DNA of 64,000 bases from Halocaridina rubra (taxonomy: Eukaryota; Arthropoda; Malacostraca; Decapoda; Atyidae): contig JAXCGZ010013649.1 in the NCBI GenBank assembly GCA_037179515.1, positions 1-64,000 on the forward strand, given 5' to 3'. Of this stretch, positions 1 through 52,400 are shown one piece after another (position 1 is the stretch's first letter; every line of letters starts with the position of its first letter). The notes beneath the pieces are model-generated. The model saw only the letters and a list, made by a program, of their open reading frames with translations, ran no database searches and had not been told where the DNA came from. The translations under genes were made by a program, and so were the position numbers.

Positions 1-129
1 CTTGTTTTAACAGGGATGATAACTGCACAATTATATTATCGTTTCTGTTATTGGTCATTTCTCTACAATATATCATAGTCGTAGTATCAACTTTTATAAT
101 TGCCCCAAAGTGTCTCTATACATGAAGTT

Positions 130-20008
<19,879 letters not shown>

Positions 20009-20594
20009 CGTATGGACATGTCTGGTGTTGTGACTTCGACTGAACCCCTTCGAGCCAATGCTACATAATGCATGGGAACGCAAGAAAACAAAATTGTATT
20101 CAGACTAGTTTGCATCAAGGCCTCAAAATCTAGAGCTTAATCGTCAAAGAAACTTTCTTTGAAAGACAACTAGTCATTTTATAATACCAGATTACATGTA
20201 CTGCAAAAGATGACTTGAGCAGTACATATCAATGAAATGATCATAGATAATTTTAGCTGTACTGTAGACATGAGAAACAACTAGAGACATTTAACAGTAT
20301 TGTAACCACACAGCTCCAACTTTGAAGGTTCCAAATTTGATTAATTTCAGAAATACATTTTGTGCCTTAATTTATCAGGATTTGCATTCCAATTTTATAT
20401 ATGCAGTTTTTGCATGAGGTTAGAGGCACTTAAACTATTCATTTTGTAATTTCCATTAACAGATTGCAAAGTCATGGTATGAAATATAGAGCACAGTAAT
20501 TCTCAAGAGTAAATTCCATATTACTTGTTTAGAGGACGTGAAATTATAATTATCATAAATCATTAGTATTTTTAATCTAAAATTCTTGAATCAT

Positions 20595-20745
<151 letters not shown>

Positions 20746-22540
20746 AAAAGTCACTTAGGAATCTCAGTATAGTTATAAAATGTGAAAAAAGCTGATTTTG
20801 TAAAATGAATGAATCTCAAGATGTCAGGTAATCCAGTTGGAACTTTGTTATACTGTATGGTATTCTAGATACAGTATATATATTGAAGGCATTACACTTC
20901 TCCAAATTATGAATGGTCTCTAGTCCAAAGAACGTTGCATTCTTGGGGTTTTCCTCTAGTTCATGATCATTAGCTAGTATTGAACAAAGGTGAAATTTTT
21001 TTTAATGAGGAAATTATCTTACCTACTACATTTACCAATTCCTTGATGATCTATAAGTTTATATAAAAGTGGAGGCTTCCCCTTACATACGATTTGGGAC
21101 ATGTATGTAACCAACCTAAATACTGATATCGACTGGAGAATAATTATTTAACCACACCAATAATTGTTATGGTAGTGATTCCCTTCTTTGGCTCGCTTGG
21201 GCGTCGCTATTTTTCAAAATATTAATTTGTATTTGTTGCTCAATAGTGCAGACAAAAAAATTTAACCGATGCCCTTAAGGATGTTCCTGCTTCCTAATTA
21301 CTAATTAAAATTTTTAATTGGAATTATGATAAAGCGAATCTCTAAAGTTAAAAATGAAGTAGTAAAGTAGTGCCATAGTGTATTGAAATTCTTTTGTGCT
21401 CGCAATGATGCTGGAAAAATGTTACTCAAAAGTGCGTGTTGCATAATAATACGCATATGGTTTCCAGGTATTGATGCAATCACGAGCTATCGAGAGTGCA
21501 GTAATACCACAGTTTTCATGTTAAGATTAAAAATAAGACACATTTCATTACTCTTGAATTATCACTGCCACATGTGAATAACTCCAGATAATGGTTGCAT
21601 GATGCCATATCCCACAGAAGGCAGCAGCTTGGCTGCAGCTACCACATTGGAAGCAAACATCAGGGCATCATTGTATGCTACCCATTCTGCCTTCTGTCCT
21701 TTGTTTTTGAGAAAAGAATTTCAAAGAGGGGAGGATTTTTGCCCATTTCCCTTATCCCTTTCAGTAGCCCCCTATAAGCTTCATAGAATATTAGGATGAA
21801 ATTCTTTCTCCCTATACCACCAGATATTTAATACTCGTATGTACACAGTTTTCTGCAAAGATATATTGTGTATGACCTTGTGATATTACATCTCATATTC
21901 AGGGCTATGTCTTTTATGATAACATTAGGAATTTCCTCTTCTATAGCTACTTTATATCCTTCTTGATCTGAACCTAAGAAATAAGAAGTTACATGGCCAT
22001 CCAGTAAAGCTCCTCTGGATTTTAGAAATGAAGAGTCATGAAGATCATGTTTTCACAGTTCATGTTTGAAGAGTCACCTATTCCTGGAGTTGTGCTCGAT
22101 ATGGTAATATGTTCCCAATGCTTCATTGTACAAGCCGTACATGAACTTTATCATAAAGCTAGTACAATATACCGATTCACTAGAACCAAAGATACAATAG
22201 TCACCTCATTTAATCATTTCTAGTCCTTTTTATGTGTATTTTGAAACAAATACATTTCATGTGGATCAGGGGCTCAAAAGCAATACTTGTTTTTGTCAGC
22301 CATGTTGAAAGACGGATGATTTTGTGCAATAGGTGGCTTACATAGACAATTTGTAGATGAAAAAAATAAGTATTTGATATATTGAGGATTCACTACTCCT
22401 TGGTATTTTCAGGACTTTAGCTTTTCATTATATTTTTATATTCTCATGATGTAGTCAACATTGGATATACTTTACTGTTAGAGCAGTAAGTTTTGCACCT
22501 TTACCTTTTTGAATTATAAGATATAAAACATAAAAAAAAA

Positions 22541-22569
22541 AGTATATATATATATATATATATATATAT
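22541..22569 (+). repeat. Short (TA)n
   Basis: About 14 TA repeats after an A run. Confidence 0.95.
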
Positions 22570-23424
22570 TCTAAATAACTGAAACTACCTCTATTTTTTC
22601 TATATGATAAGCTTGCGTGTCCCTGTTTCCCGTAAGTAGTTTAGAAGTACAATTGTAAATAGTGTAAAATTATGAGTAAACGTAAATTACCGTACTTTTA
22701 GGAATTCATTTTTTTCCATTCCATTGTTGTAATGGCCAGTTTAAACTTGGTGCATTGTCCTGGAAATACTGAAGAGTACGATTTGTCCAATGTTGGCTTT
22801 TCCTCTCTTTTTGGAAGAATTTCACTGTATCTTGCTTGTGGTCATATGTATATTCTGCAATACTTTTTACACTGATCAGAGATAAGGTTTATATCTTCGT
22901 TTTTTGACTTTGTCTTGGTGCAAAGAATTCCAGGAACTTCTTTAGTAAAATTTCAAAATTACATTAACTTTCTGATGCATCTTGTATTCAAGACTATATA
23001 CGAAGTGGTATATTGCTCGATGTAATCATTGAGTGATAGTGCAAATTAGCACGCAGGTTACTGTGTTCCTACTTGCTTTTTGTACAATTACTTATATGAC
23101 CTCATCGGTAAGTGCTTCACTTTAATGATTGCTAGTATACGAAGCTTTTATAAGTATCCATCTATGAAACTCCTGTAGCCAATCTTCTTTTTATTTGAAT
23201 TGATATGTACTTCGCTTATACGGCACAAATTTTTTTCCATCATTTGACAGAAAACGCAAAAATTTGATCCACAAGTAAACTAGGTGCCTTCACTTGCAGT
23301 TCAAGCATTTATTATTTAAATTTATTAGTGTTAGGAGTTAAGAATTTAGTGGTAAGACTGTGTCAATAATAAAAAGAAAACTGAGTGCTTTATGAGGCTT
23401 CTACAATTAGTTTATTTGGTTCAG

Positions 23425-23427
<3 letters not shown>

Positions 23428-23512
<85 letters not shown>
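23428..23512 (+). repeat. (TA)n microsatellite
   Basis: About 42 TA repeats, immediately left of the mariner-type MITE. Confidence 0.98.
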
Positions 23513-23519
<7 letters not shown>

Positions 23520-23560
23520 CTGAATGTTCTCTGGTCTTTTTAGTCAACAATAATTATATA

Positions 23561-24022
23561 TGAGGTCTGTTCAAACCGAAACTGAACCTTCAAAATAGTA
23601 CATCAGTGAACTGGTGCAGTGTACTTGCTACCATAGCTAAATAGCATGGCTGTTATGTCATCTCATTATTATTATTATTTTTATTATTAAGCCAAGCAAC
23701 AAAACTAGCTGGAAAAAGTCAAACAATAAAACAGCTGGCCCCATCAAGGGAATCAGCTTGGTGAGGAAAAAGAAGATTATAAAATGGTATGATCAGTATT
23801 GCAATACTTTTATAATTCAACTATAATTATGAGCATTCAGCATCCAAGTCTCCCTAATGAAAAATTTACTTTTGCCCAGCCTAATGCATTCCAATCGAGA
23901 AACAATGTTAGGTGCAGTGTGTCAACAGTATAGGGGAGTACTTTAAAGGATGTAAGCCTGATTGAGTAACAAATAAAGCAATAAATTTAATTTTATAGTT
24001 TGGTTCCTGTGAACAGACCTCG
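23561..24022. mobile_element. Mariner-type non-autonomous element (MITE) with TA target duplication
   Basis: The left end TGAGGTCTGTTCA and the right end TGAACAGACCTCG are inverted repeats matching at 12 of 13 positions. Each is flanked by TA (23559-23560 and 24023-24024). AGGTCTGTTCA resembles known mariner termini. The interior has no transposase frame and contains a reversed copy of the (TAA)-tailed repeat at about 23660-23800. Confidence 0.8.
23660..23800 (-). repeat. (TAA)-tailed repeat, copy 2, inside the MITE
   Basis: The minus strand carries the blocks of the copy at 19310, such as CCAGCTAGTTTTGTTGCTTG, beside an ATT run. Confidence 0.65.
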
Positions 24023-24509
24023 TATATTCAGTGTAATCCAGGCTAACTGTATAATATGTATTTGAAATTTATATTTGAACAGTGCCAAAAACGAGTGCAT
24101 CTGTAAAGAAAATGCAGAAACCGTAACAAAGCTATTTTCTAAAACACTCAGTAATCTTTGTCTGTATAAAGGATGAAAATTTTATGTGACTGAATATGTT
24201 ATCTACATAATGAGATCAATAAATTTCCCGTTAGTTACATAGAACGATAAAAAGTTCATTTGATTATTCAAATGAAAGCTCTTGATTTGTTTAAGAATTA
24301 ATTGTTCTCATTAATGTTTCCTAAGAGGTGCTATATATGATGATCTATATTTTTATTCTTGTTGCATGGGCTTGTGTATATTAATATATTTTGTACCGTT
24401 GTACATTTCATAATTTATTGTAAGTAATATATATCAATGAGAGGAATGAAATATTTGTGTTTTAATACACCATTAAATCCGTTTCTTTAATATGTTACTA
24501 TTTTCTGTC

Positions 24510-24515
24510 AATAAA
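24510..24515 (+). terminator. Candidate distal polyadenylation signal AATAAA
   Basis: AATAAA at the end of the apparent gene-free run after the stop at 20008. It is the last plus-strand signal before the SINE and (TA)n. It is only a candidate among several. Confidence 0.3.
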
Positions 24516-24535
24516 ACAAACTGAATTACCGTCTG

Positions 24536-24620
24536 AGTCCGTGATAGCTCAAAGGTAGATCACATTATTTGGAAATGGCAAACCTAACGTAAGTGGGTTC
24601 AATCCCACTGCGGCACTTTA
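24536..24620 (+). mobile_element. tRNA-like SINE head
   Basis: GTGATAGCTCAAAGGTAGAT (A-box-like) and GTGGGTTCAATCCCACTGCG (B-box-like) stand about 45 bp apart. The anticodon arm does not fold well, so it is not called a tRNA gene. Confidence 0.7.
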
Positions 24621-24646
24621 ATATTGGCATCCGGCTTTAAGCTTCC

Positions 24647-24835
<189 letters not shown>

Positions 24836-24837
24836 AA

Positions 24838-25108
24838 GCTCCCCTTCCTACAAACAACCGAGTTACAAACAATCACAGATATGAACAAACACTTAACCAT
24901 TATCTACCCATGCATTAATGTATGTATTACTATACTGTACTGTATTATTACATTATTATTATTATTGTATTAAATTTTATTAAAACTGCACTCTTATGTT
25001 TTACGTAGCAAAAGCGTCTTTAGCCTGAGTACTGTACAATAATGCATATGTATGTACTGTACAGTACTTTTTTACCTTAACTTGTTCGTAAGTTGGGGAG
25101 TATTTGTA
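24838..25108. mobile_element. CTCCCC/TTACGAAC MITE, copy 1
   Basis: The left end AGCTCCCCTTCCTACAAACA and right end CTTGTTCGTAAGTTGGGGAG are diverged inverted repeats. The interior is AT-rich, with many ACTGTACAGTAC palindromes. Two similar copies lie at 41999 and 44056 and a fragment near 29880. The ends recall Tigger-type termini. Confidence 0.72.
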
Positions 25109-44922
<19,814 letters not shown>

Positions 44923-45010
44923 TTAACTGTCCTGTAAAATAAGAAAAAAATACCATACTGTAAGCAAAATAATGGCTGCTAATTGTATAAGACAATAATA
45001 AAATAATATG

Positions 45011-45112
45011 TACTAAATTTTCAATCAGAAACATAATTTGGTAGGAGAGATAGTGCAACTTCAGCCAGTGAGCAAAGTAAGCAACTTCGGTTATATAAAA
45101 AGGTAGCATTTC
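45011..45112 (+). repeat. 101-bp repeat, second copy
   Basis: It matches 42284-42384, 80 bp upstream of SYNRG exon 1. Confidence 0.85.
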
Positions 45113-45119
45113 CTCTCCA

Positions 45120-46180
45120 ATCTAATTTCATGTACACTGGGACATCATTTTCTTAATCTTTTTAAGCTTTCTTTACTGAAGAAGAAGAAGTTTCATCAGT
45201 TTTCCATTCATGATGCCATATTCCAGAGACGAAAGTAGGGTAACAAGGTGACGACCACTGCAAAATCAGTAATGAGGTAGATGGATTTGATCATTCCCTT
45301 CTCATTCACACGTTTCCATCACTTACACTTTAAGGAATGGGAGAGAGTTACTGCTAAACTCTTGCTCCTGTTTGCCTTTTAATCTTTTAATGACAACCCA
45401 CAACACTGAAGATATAATATGGAACATCTCTCTCAAAGATACAGGACATTTCATAGTGGATAAGTTTCCTTGCATCCAACAAATAACTCAGTCTACACAG
45501 TATCCTTACCACTGGAACAGACTCCTTCATATCCCTATCACAGCATTATTACTCTCTGACCATTATGAAATAAGTACTAGAAACTATGTGGGTCAGTTTA
45601 ATACAGGAACAAAAGGGATTCATTTTTCAAAGAATATGATAGAACACCCCTAGAATGATCTGATTAAGCTAACCTGCTTTGGTCCCTGCCCTGCACCTCA
45701 CTAGGGTCTAGTCAGGCTTGAGACTAAAAACTAGCTACGATTTCTTTCCAAAATCTAATCACAAAACCCAAAAATCCCATTTGGTATTCTGGCACTCTTC
45801 CTGCATTCTTAAGTTCAGTAATAATACCAAGGGCCAGAATCATTCAGTAGCAGCTGGCAAAAGTAGGAGCTGGGGTAGAGACTGGTTAAACAGCTGCTTC
45901 AATTAATAATGTATAAATATAAATATAATTAATTTTAAATATTTCCTTATTAAAATCACAATCTGTGCTCATTGCGTACACTCAAAAGAAAGTTTTAAGC
46001 ATTAATTTGATAGGCAAAATATAAGAGTTTTACTTTAACTGATATATATTCAGCATTGATTCAGCTTCACATATTCAGATAACACAATTATTTTTTTTTT
46101 AAGTTTACAGGAGTAAAGGCGAATTGTAGATATTTGCCATGGCTATAATAAAGGCATTTCCGTCCATTTATGAACTGACT
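45120..46180. other. SYNRG 5' intron or upstream sequence
   Basis: No recognised gene. The single open frames here (for example 45372-45653) have no family resemblance and no splice support. Confidence 0.5.
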
Positions 46181-46184
46181 TGTG

Positions 46185-46495
46185 AGACGCCTAAAATATT
46201 ACCTATACAGTTTTATATTTTTTTTATTCCACACTCGACTCAATATTAAACAGAGAAGATACACAGATATACTGGAAACCTTTAATATATTGAAAGGAAT
46301 GGTCAACTTTGATACCGACTCTCCGAATACAGGAAAGACAAATGGAAAATGGAAAAAAAAAGGTCACTGGTGAAAACTAGTTAAGAGCAAATTCCTTCAG
46401 TTACAAGCTTGTTAACTAGTGAAATTCCCTTCCTGAAAAAGCTTTCAAAGTGCCGTAAACAGGTAAATTAGGTAAATACAATTAGGTAATTAGAT
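46185..46495 (+). mobile_element. Degraded LINE 3' end on the plus strand
   Basis: QRRYTDILETFNILKGMVNF resembles the RRxRGDxxxVFKxLxG stretch of LINE RT C-termini. The end TAAATACAATTAGGTAATTA matches the family's AATTAGGTAATC tail. Confidence 0.72.
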
Positions 46496-46854
46496 GTTTT
46501 TTTAAAGCTGGTTTGGACAGGTGGTTAGTCCTCAGAAATTGGGAAAGGTAGGATTTGTGTTGTGTTGAGAGGGTATTGTTGAAGTTTTGCAGACTATATA
46601 TTGATTTCCAAGATATATTCAGCATTCAAGTCTCATAACCTCACATGTACCTGGACCAGGTGGGTTTGAACACGATTATAATGTGCTTATATACAGTAAC
46701 TTTCACAGTCTTATCTAGGTTAATCACCTAAAACTCGAATATGACACCCTTCATTTGCATAATAATGGTCCTATTCTTTGACAACTATTTTGACCTTGCT
46801 CTTTTACTTAATAAAGCTAATTATATTCAATGAATGGTGAATAAAATTATTTAC

Positions 46855-47000
46855 CCTGTAATTGTTCAATAGATAACCACAGTGACAGATCCAACCTGCT
46901 CTATGACGTCATGAATGGTTCGAAGATGTCAACAACATTTACTAATAGAGCGCCAACATTTTCCCAATGCTGGAAATTCTGAAGCAACAAGAAAAAAAAA
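46855..47000 (-). promoter_or_regulatory. Candidate 5' exon/promoter of SYNRG with a CRE-like TGACGTCA
   Basis: A perfect CRE palindrome TGACGTCA is at 46904-46911. The minus strand then offers a donor-like CAATTACAGG|GTAAAT near 46857. The region is less AT-rich than its surroundings. No TATA or initiator was identified, so this is only a candidate. Confidence 0.25.
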
Positions 47001-47282
47001 GACGTTCATTTTTTTTTAACAATTTGAAAGAGAATCACGTGAAAATATGCCTGGAGTTTTTCAATTACATCATTCTAGTTTAACAGACTATGTCGATATT
47101 CAAGTGATAAGGGAATTAGTGCCTTTAAAACGTTGTTTTAAGCTTGATTTATGCTTGTTGTACACTACTCATTGATAAAAGGGTATCAGTTTGACTTTTA
47201 TGATAGATTATAAACTTTTTTTAGTGTATAATGGTATTAATATTTGCCTAAAGACTCACTGCGTGTTTGAAATGCACATATC

Positions 47283-48205
47283 CTACATCCAATAAACAAC
47301 GCTAAATTTATCCAAGTGAAGACAGGTGTGTTTTCTTAGTAGTTTCTCCATATCTTTGCAAACTATGCTAGTGAAGGAAACAGATCTAGGATTTAGAGCT
47401 GTATCCATTCTTTCCTTTTTGAAGACAGGTGCCACGTTCGCTTGTTTCCAGCATCTTGGAATCTCCCCAGATTCCAGAGACTTATAAAATACGACCCATT
47501 GTGCCACCAATATTGATTTAGCATATTTCTTGAGTACATAAGAAGGTATATCAGCAGGACCTGTAGCTGTTTGGACATCTAACTCTATCAGCGCTTTGCA
47601 ATACCTCTGTGGCTGAAAAAATTATGTTCTCTAATACAGGGGGTGGGGTATTCTGATGTAAATACTGACTGAAACTCCTTGTTCAATTCTTCTCAGATCT
47701 CTTTATCCGTCTCAGTGATGCTTCCATCCGCTCTCTTGAGCCTTAAAACCTGTTCTTTGACCCTCAGTTTTCCTCTGATAGTTGTGGAAAAGTTTGGGAT
47801 TTTCTTTAGCCTTCCTGGTAATATCCCTTTCATAGTCTCTCTCTGCCTCTCTTCTGTTACTTAGGTAATCATTTCTTGTTCTTTTATAAGCCTGCCAGGC
47901 ATGTATGCTTTTTCTCCTATACCTTTTCCAGCATTTGTCTCTCCACTCCTTAGCTCTCTTGCACTCATTATTGAACCATTTCTCTCTTATATGAATAATT
48001 CCTATTTTGGTGAAAGGTATACAACAATCTACTATCTTCCCATATTCCTCACAAAAGATGTTGTACATATCTTGTACATATATGTTGTTAAATAAGGTCC
48101 TCCAGTCAATAACTGCAAAAGCTCATTAATTTTGTTGTAGTCTCCTTTCGGATAGTTCCTCCTCGTGTCCTCAGGGCCTCTACTTTCACACACATCTTCG
48201 ATGAT
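47283..48205 (-). mobile_element. LINE fragment: endonuclease-RT linker and RT start
   Basis: Minus strand: NYPKGDYNKINELL, REKWFNNECKRAKEWRDKCW, REAERDYERDITRKAKENPK, then, after frameshifts, GEIPRCWKQANVAPVFKK and SFTSIVCKDMEKLLRKH. The last two are the first RT motifs of non-LTR elements. It ends at 47283 with no palm-domain motif. It is not functional. Confidence 0.82.
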
Positions 48206-48207
48206 GT

Positions 48208-48720
<513 letters not shown>

Positions 48721-48823
48721 GAGTATAGTTGAGATCCTGATAGTGTTTACTCGAGATACGAGAAACACTACCAATTCTCTATTGAGACACTCTTCTGTAT
48801 TGGCACTTAGATTTGCCCTATTA

Positions 48824-48825
<2 letters not shown>

Positions 48826-48895
<70 letters not shown>
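48826..48895 (+). repeat. (TA)n microsatellite
   Basis: About 35 TA repeats, some 80 bp before the CDC23 start codon. Confidence 0.97.
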
Positions 48896-48898
<3 letters not shown>

Positions 48899-48967
48899 GA
48901 AAGAAAACTCAAAATTACTTCCTTACTTCTAGAGGTAGAAAAAAATGACGTATTTCAATTCCTTTAG

Positions 48968-49173
48968 GTGGAATACATGAGATGTAAACAAACAATGGCG
49001 GGTGGATATGAGGGTCTCGCTGATACGTCCTCAGGAAGATTTGGTGAAGTTACTGAAGGAGGTGTCATTCTCTCCCCTCAGAGGGATTTAGTATTCCTTC
49101 AAGAAGCCAAAAAGGACTTAATATTAGCCAGGGAACAATGTTATCATCGGGGACTTCTGAATACAACGAAATG
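48968..49173 (+). CDS. CDC23: CDC23 first coding exon
   Basis: It contains the two candidate starts, ATG at 48977 and ATGG at 48995. It ends NTTKW with the Trp codon split by GTAACG. CCTTTAG just before 48968 looks like a 3' splice site, so a noncoding leader exon may lie upstream. Confidence 0.85.
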
Positions 49174-49403
49174 GTAACGGGTTTCAATTTGCTTGTCAGT
49201 ATGGTCCATAATTTTGGTAATTAGCGTATTGCCTAAAAGCGTATGGCGTAATTGTTCATGATACCTATTATGTAACTGTATTGGTCTCTTGAAATAAAGT
49301 GAGTGACCTTATTTACGTGTTAGATGAGAGGGGCAGCATAGTTGTTTTTGTTTCCATGTTCCACCAATTGCCCATTGTTAACGTCTGGTTGGACATATTT
49401 TTT

Positions 49404-49489
<86 letters not shown>

Positions 49490-52400
49490 GACTCGAATCC
49501 AGGTGCAGCAGAGTAGTCCCAGGACAGAAATAGGTTAAGATTCATTTCATGCATCCCTTCTATGTCCTACCCGAGAAATCGGTGTTGCCACTACTTCTTG
49601 AAATGTGTTGCTCTGATGTATACATACACAAATTCACCCTTTTAAGTATGTAAGGCTTCAAATTTGAATTAGGTTAGGTTAGTTGGTTGAGTTAGGTTTG
49701 GTTAGCTAGATTGATATATTTAAGTACCCCACTGCCACCACCATTATCGGCCTTATTATAAAAAGTTATGATTTTCTACAAAAACGTTATCAAATTACTG
49801 CAAATCGCATCGAATTCTATGAGAAAAAATGGTTTACTCCAAAAATAGAGAGGGTGTGTAGAACGAATCTTGATCGCGAGATACTTCATAGGCTGCATGG
49901 AAGCTTAATCATATGCTTCCCCTCCCTCAAAGTGCCTTTCTTTTTATTGTAGTCCTCAAAGAAGTTTACTTCATAAAAAATTGTTTGTATTAAACTGGCA
50001 TGGTGTTATCATGCAGTAGAATGTCATATGGTAAGTTTTGTTACTGGTCAGTTGCAAAGGGCTCCCAGTGCAATCCTTGTGAAAGTTTGAATATTTTAAA
50101 GATTGCTTGAAATTCAAAATGTTTGTGAACTTGTGTTGCTATTTGTTTACACTGCCATTATTGTGAATTTTTGGTGGATTGGTTATTAGAGACATGTGTG
50201 GTAGTATGACACAGTGCCTTATTGTACATTTAGAATATTTTTATACTAGATGTTTAATTTTATATCAAACTAGCTCTACAAAGAGCAATTTTTTTTTCTA
50301 GATAGGAATTAACCAGCTTATTTTTCACACTTATTACTGTAGTAGAGGACTGCATTTACAGAAATTGTATCAAAGATACTTGATAGCTGTCATTGTCTTT
50401 TTATTTTTACAGTTAAGTTTTCTTTCCATTATTTCATATGAGTTTACTGAAGTATCCTACTCTTGGAAATTCTATGCCTTTGTTAAATAAGGGATTTTTA
50501 AATATTTATGGGGCAAATAGAAATATATTTTGTGTGCAATAGAATTTTTTGATTTTGTGGGTTCAAACTGAAATTTAAAGAAAAGCTAATAGGTGTAAGC
50601 ATTATGGAAATAATCAAGGCACAACCCAGGGTTCAGGTCAAGTAGTAAGCCTCTTGTATTCATAACTACCTTAACACTGTTAAATTAGGGATTTTTATAT
50701 ACTGATGGAGACAGTGTTAATGTATTTTTGTAGTGAGTTTTAGTGAAAAATAATAGGTTGATATGTAGTTGGAATAAACAAGGCATAACCCAAATTGCAG
50801 GTTAAGTGAACTTCTTGTGTGTATTCGGGATGTCCATTTGGAAGAGCCTCCTCCTCCTTCACTCTCTCTGTATAACCTGCTAGGGGATGAACTTGACCAC
50901 TACCACTTGGCTAAATCCTATTTTGACCTCAAAGAATATGACAGGTATGGTAATTTTGTCTTAAGAGTTTTAATTATGAATATTTAATAAACACAGGGGA
51001 CTGCAGCAGTTATGCTCAACTCAAGAAACACAACCCCGTGTTCAAACTCGCCTTGGGGTGTTAGGGAGAGCATCCATCCTTAATTCCCCAGCTCCAACCT
51101 GTCTTTGTCTTGTGTTGTCCTTTTGATTTCTCTCTTTCTCCAAAATTTATATTTGGTAATTTTGTAAAGAAATTAAATATAATTCCTTTATATAACCAAA
51201 TACATAAATAGATAGATAAATAAAACCAGTAACTTAATATAATGTATACCTATATGAGTGTCATGCCAACCTCAGCAAACTTTTTTGCATGAAGATCGTA
51301 TTTATGGCTATGTATTTGGTAATTATGTAAATAAATTAAGTCTAAATCCTTCATATAACCAAATACATAAACAAATTAATAAATGAAGCCATTAATTTGA
51401 TACAGTATATACGTATACACAACAATGCAGTGTGACTATTCTTCTGCCAGGCTCTCAAACTTTTCAGCTCGCGTGATTTGAATTTACAGCACCAGCCAGG
51501 TAGGTCGAAAAATTAATTTATTAATAGATTATTATTTATTGGCCTCTGACGTAACTCGGAATGACGTTCTATGAGGACTTCCTGTACGTAAGATTAGGAA
51601 CCACTGATATATTACATCGTGTAATGCCACCACCTGATAATAGTATATTTAAGTTACATGTTAGATTGGTTTTCATTGGTGTCATGTGCTTAGCTAATCT
51701 TATACATTAAAGAATTATTGCATTTAGGTAGTAAGTTATTTGCTCATTCTTTATCTTGCGTTATTTGTTTCACAGATGTGCATATTTTACTGAGCACTGC
51801 ACTACAAACCTTGGGCGATTCATTCACCTGTACTCAAGATATCTCTCTGGAGAGAAGAAGAAAAATGATGATATTGTTGATACACTTGGTAAGATCTAAT
51901 TGTGGATGCATATATATACCTAGCAGGGATATGAATTAAATGCTGATACAAGCCGTATGGAAGGTTGGGAAGGGAGAGTAAAATGAACATAGATTTTCAG
52001 TTGAGTGTATTCATTCCTTAGCTTCTGTAATTATCTGAGAGGTTTCTTATTTTTATACATAAGGTGGAACATTTGGTAGTTCCTTAGTAAAGCGTCTCTG
52101 TGTCTTAGGTTTAAATGCTGACCTGAGGCAAAAAAAAAAATTTTTTTTCAAATAAAATACTGCTCATTTGATCACATAGATGCTTTTATAGCAGGGATAT
52201 GAATTAAATGCGAAAACAGGCAAATATATATTTTATATAATAACAATTCACATATATTATTATAAGGATATATATTTTTTAGTCATTGTTTCAGTGGCAA
52301 ATGATCAACATAAGGGTATATACCTCAAGGAACTCCACAATGAGCTCTCAAAAATGTACATTCTTTACACCTCTGGATCTGCTTCAAGGTGAGTTTATTG

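Noticed and set aside
21595..21799. Two overlapping 60-66-codon frames
   Set aside because: No splice signals, start context or family resemblance; they lie in the probable 3' UTR.
24536..24620. A genuine tRNA gene
   Set aside because: The anticodon arm does not form, and the locus resembles the heads of the SINE copies.
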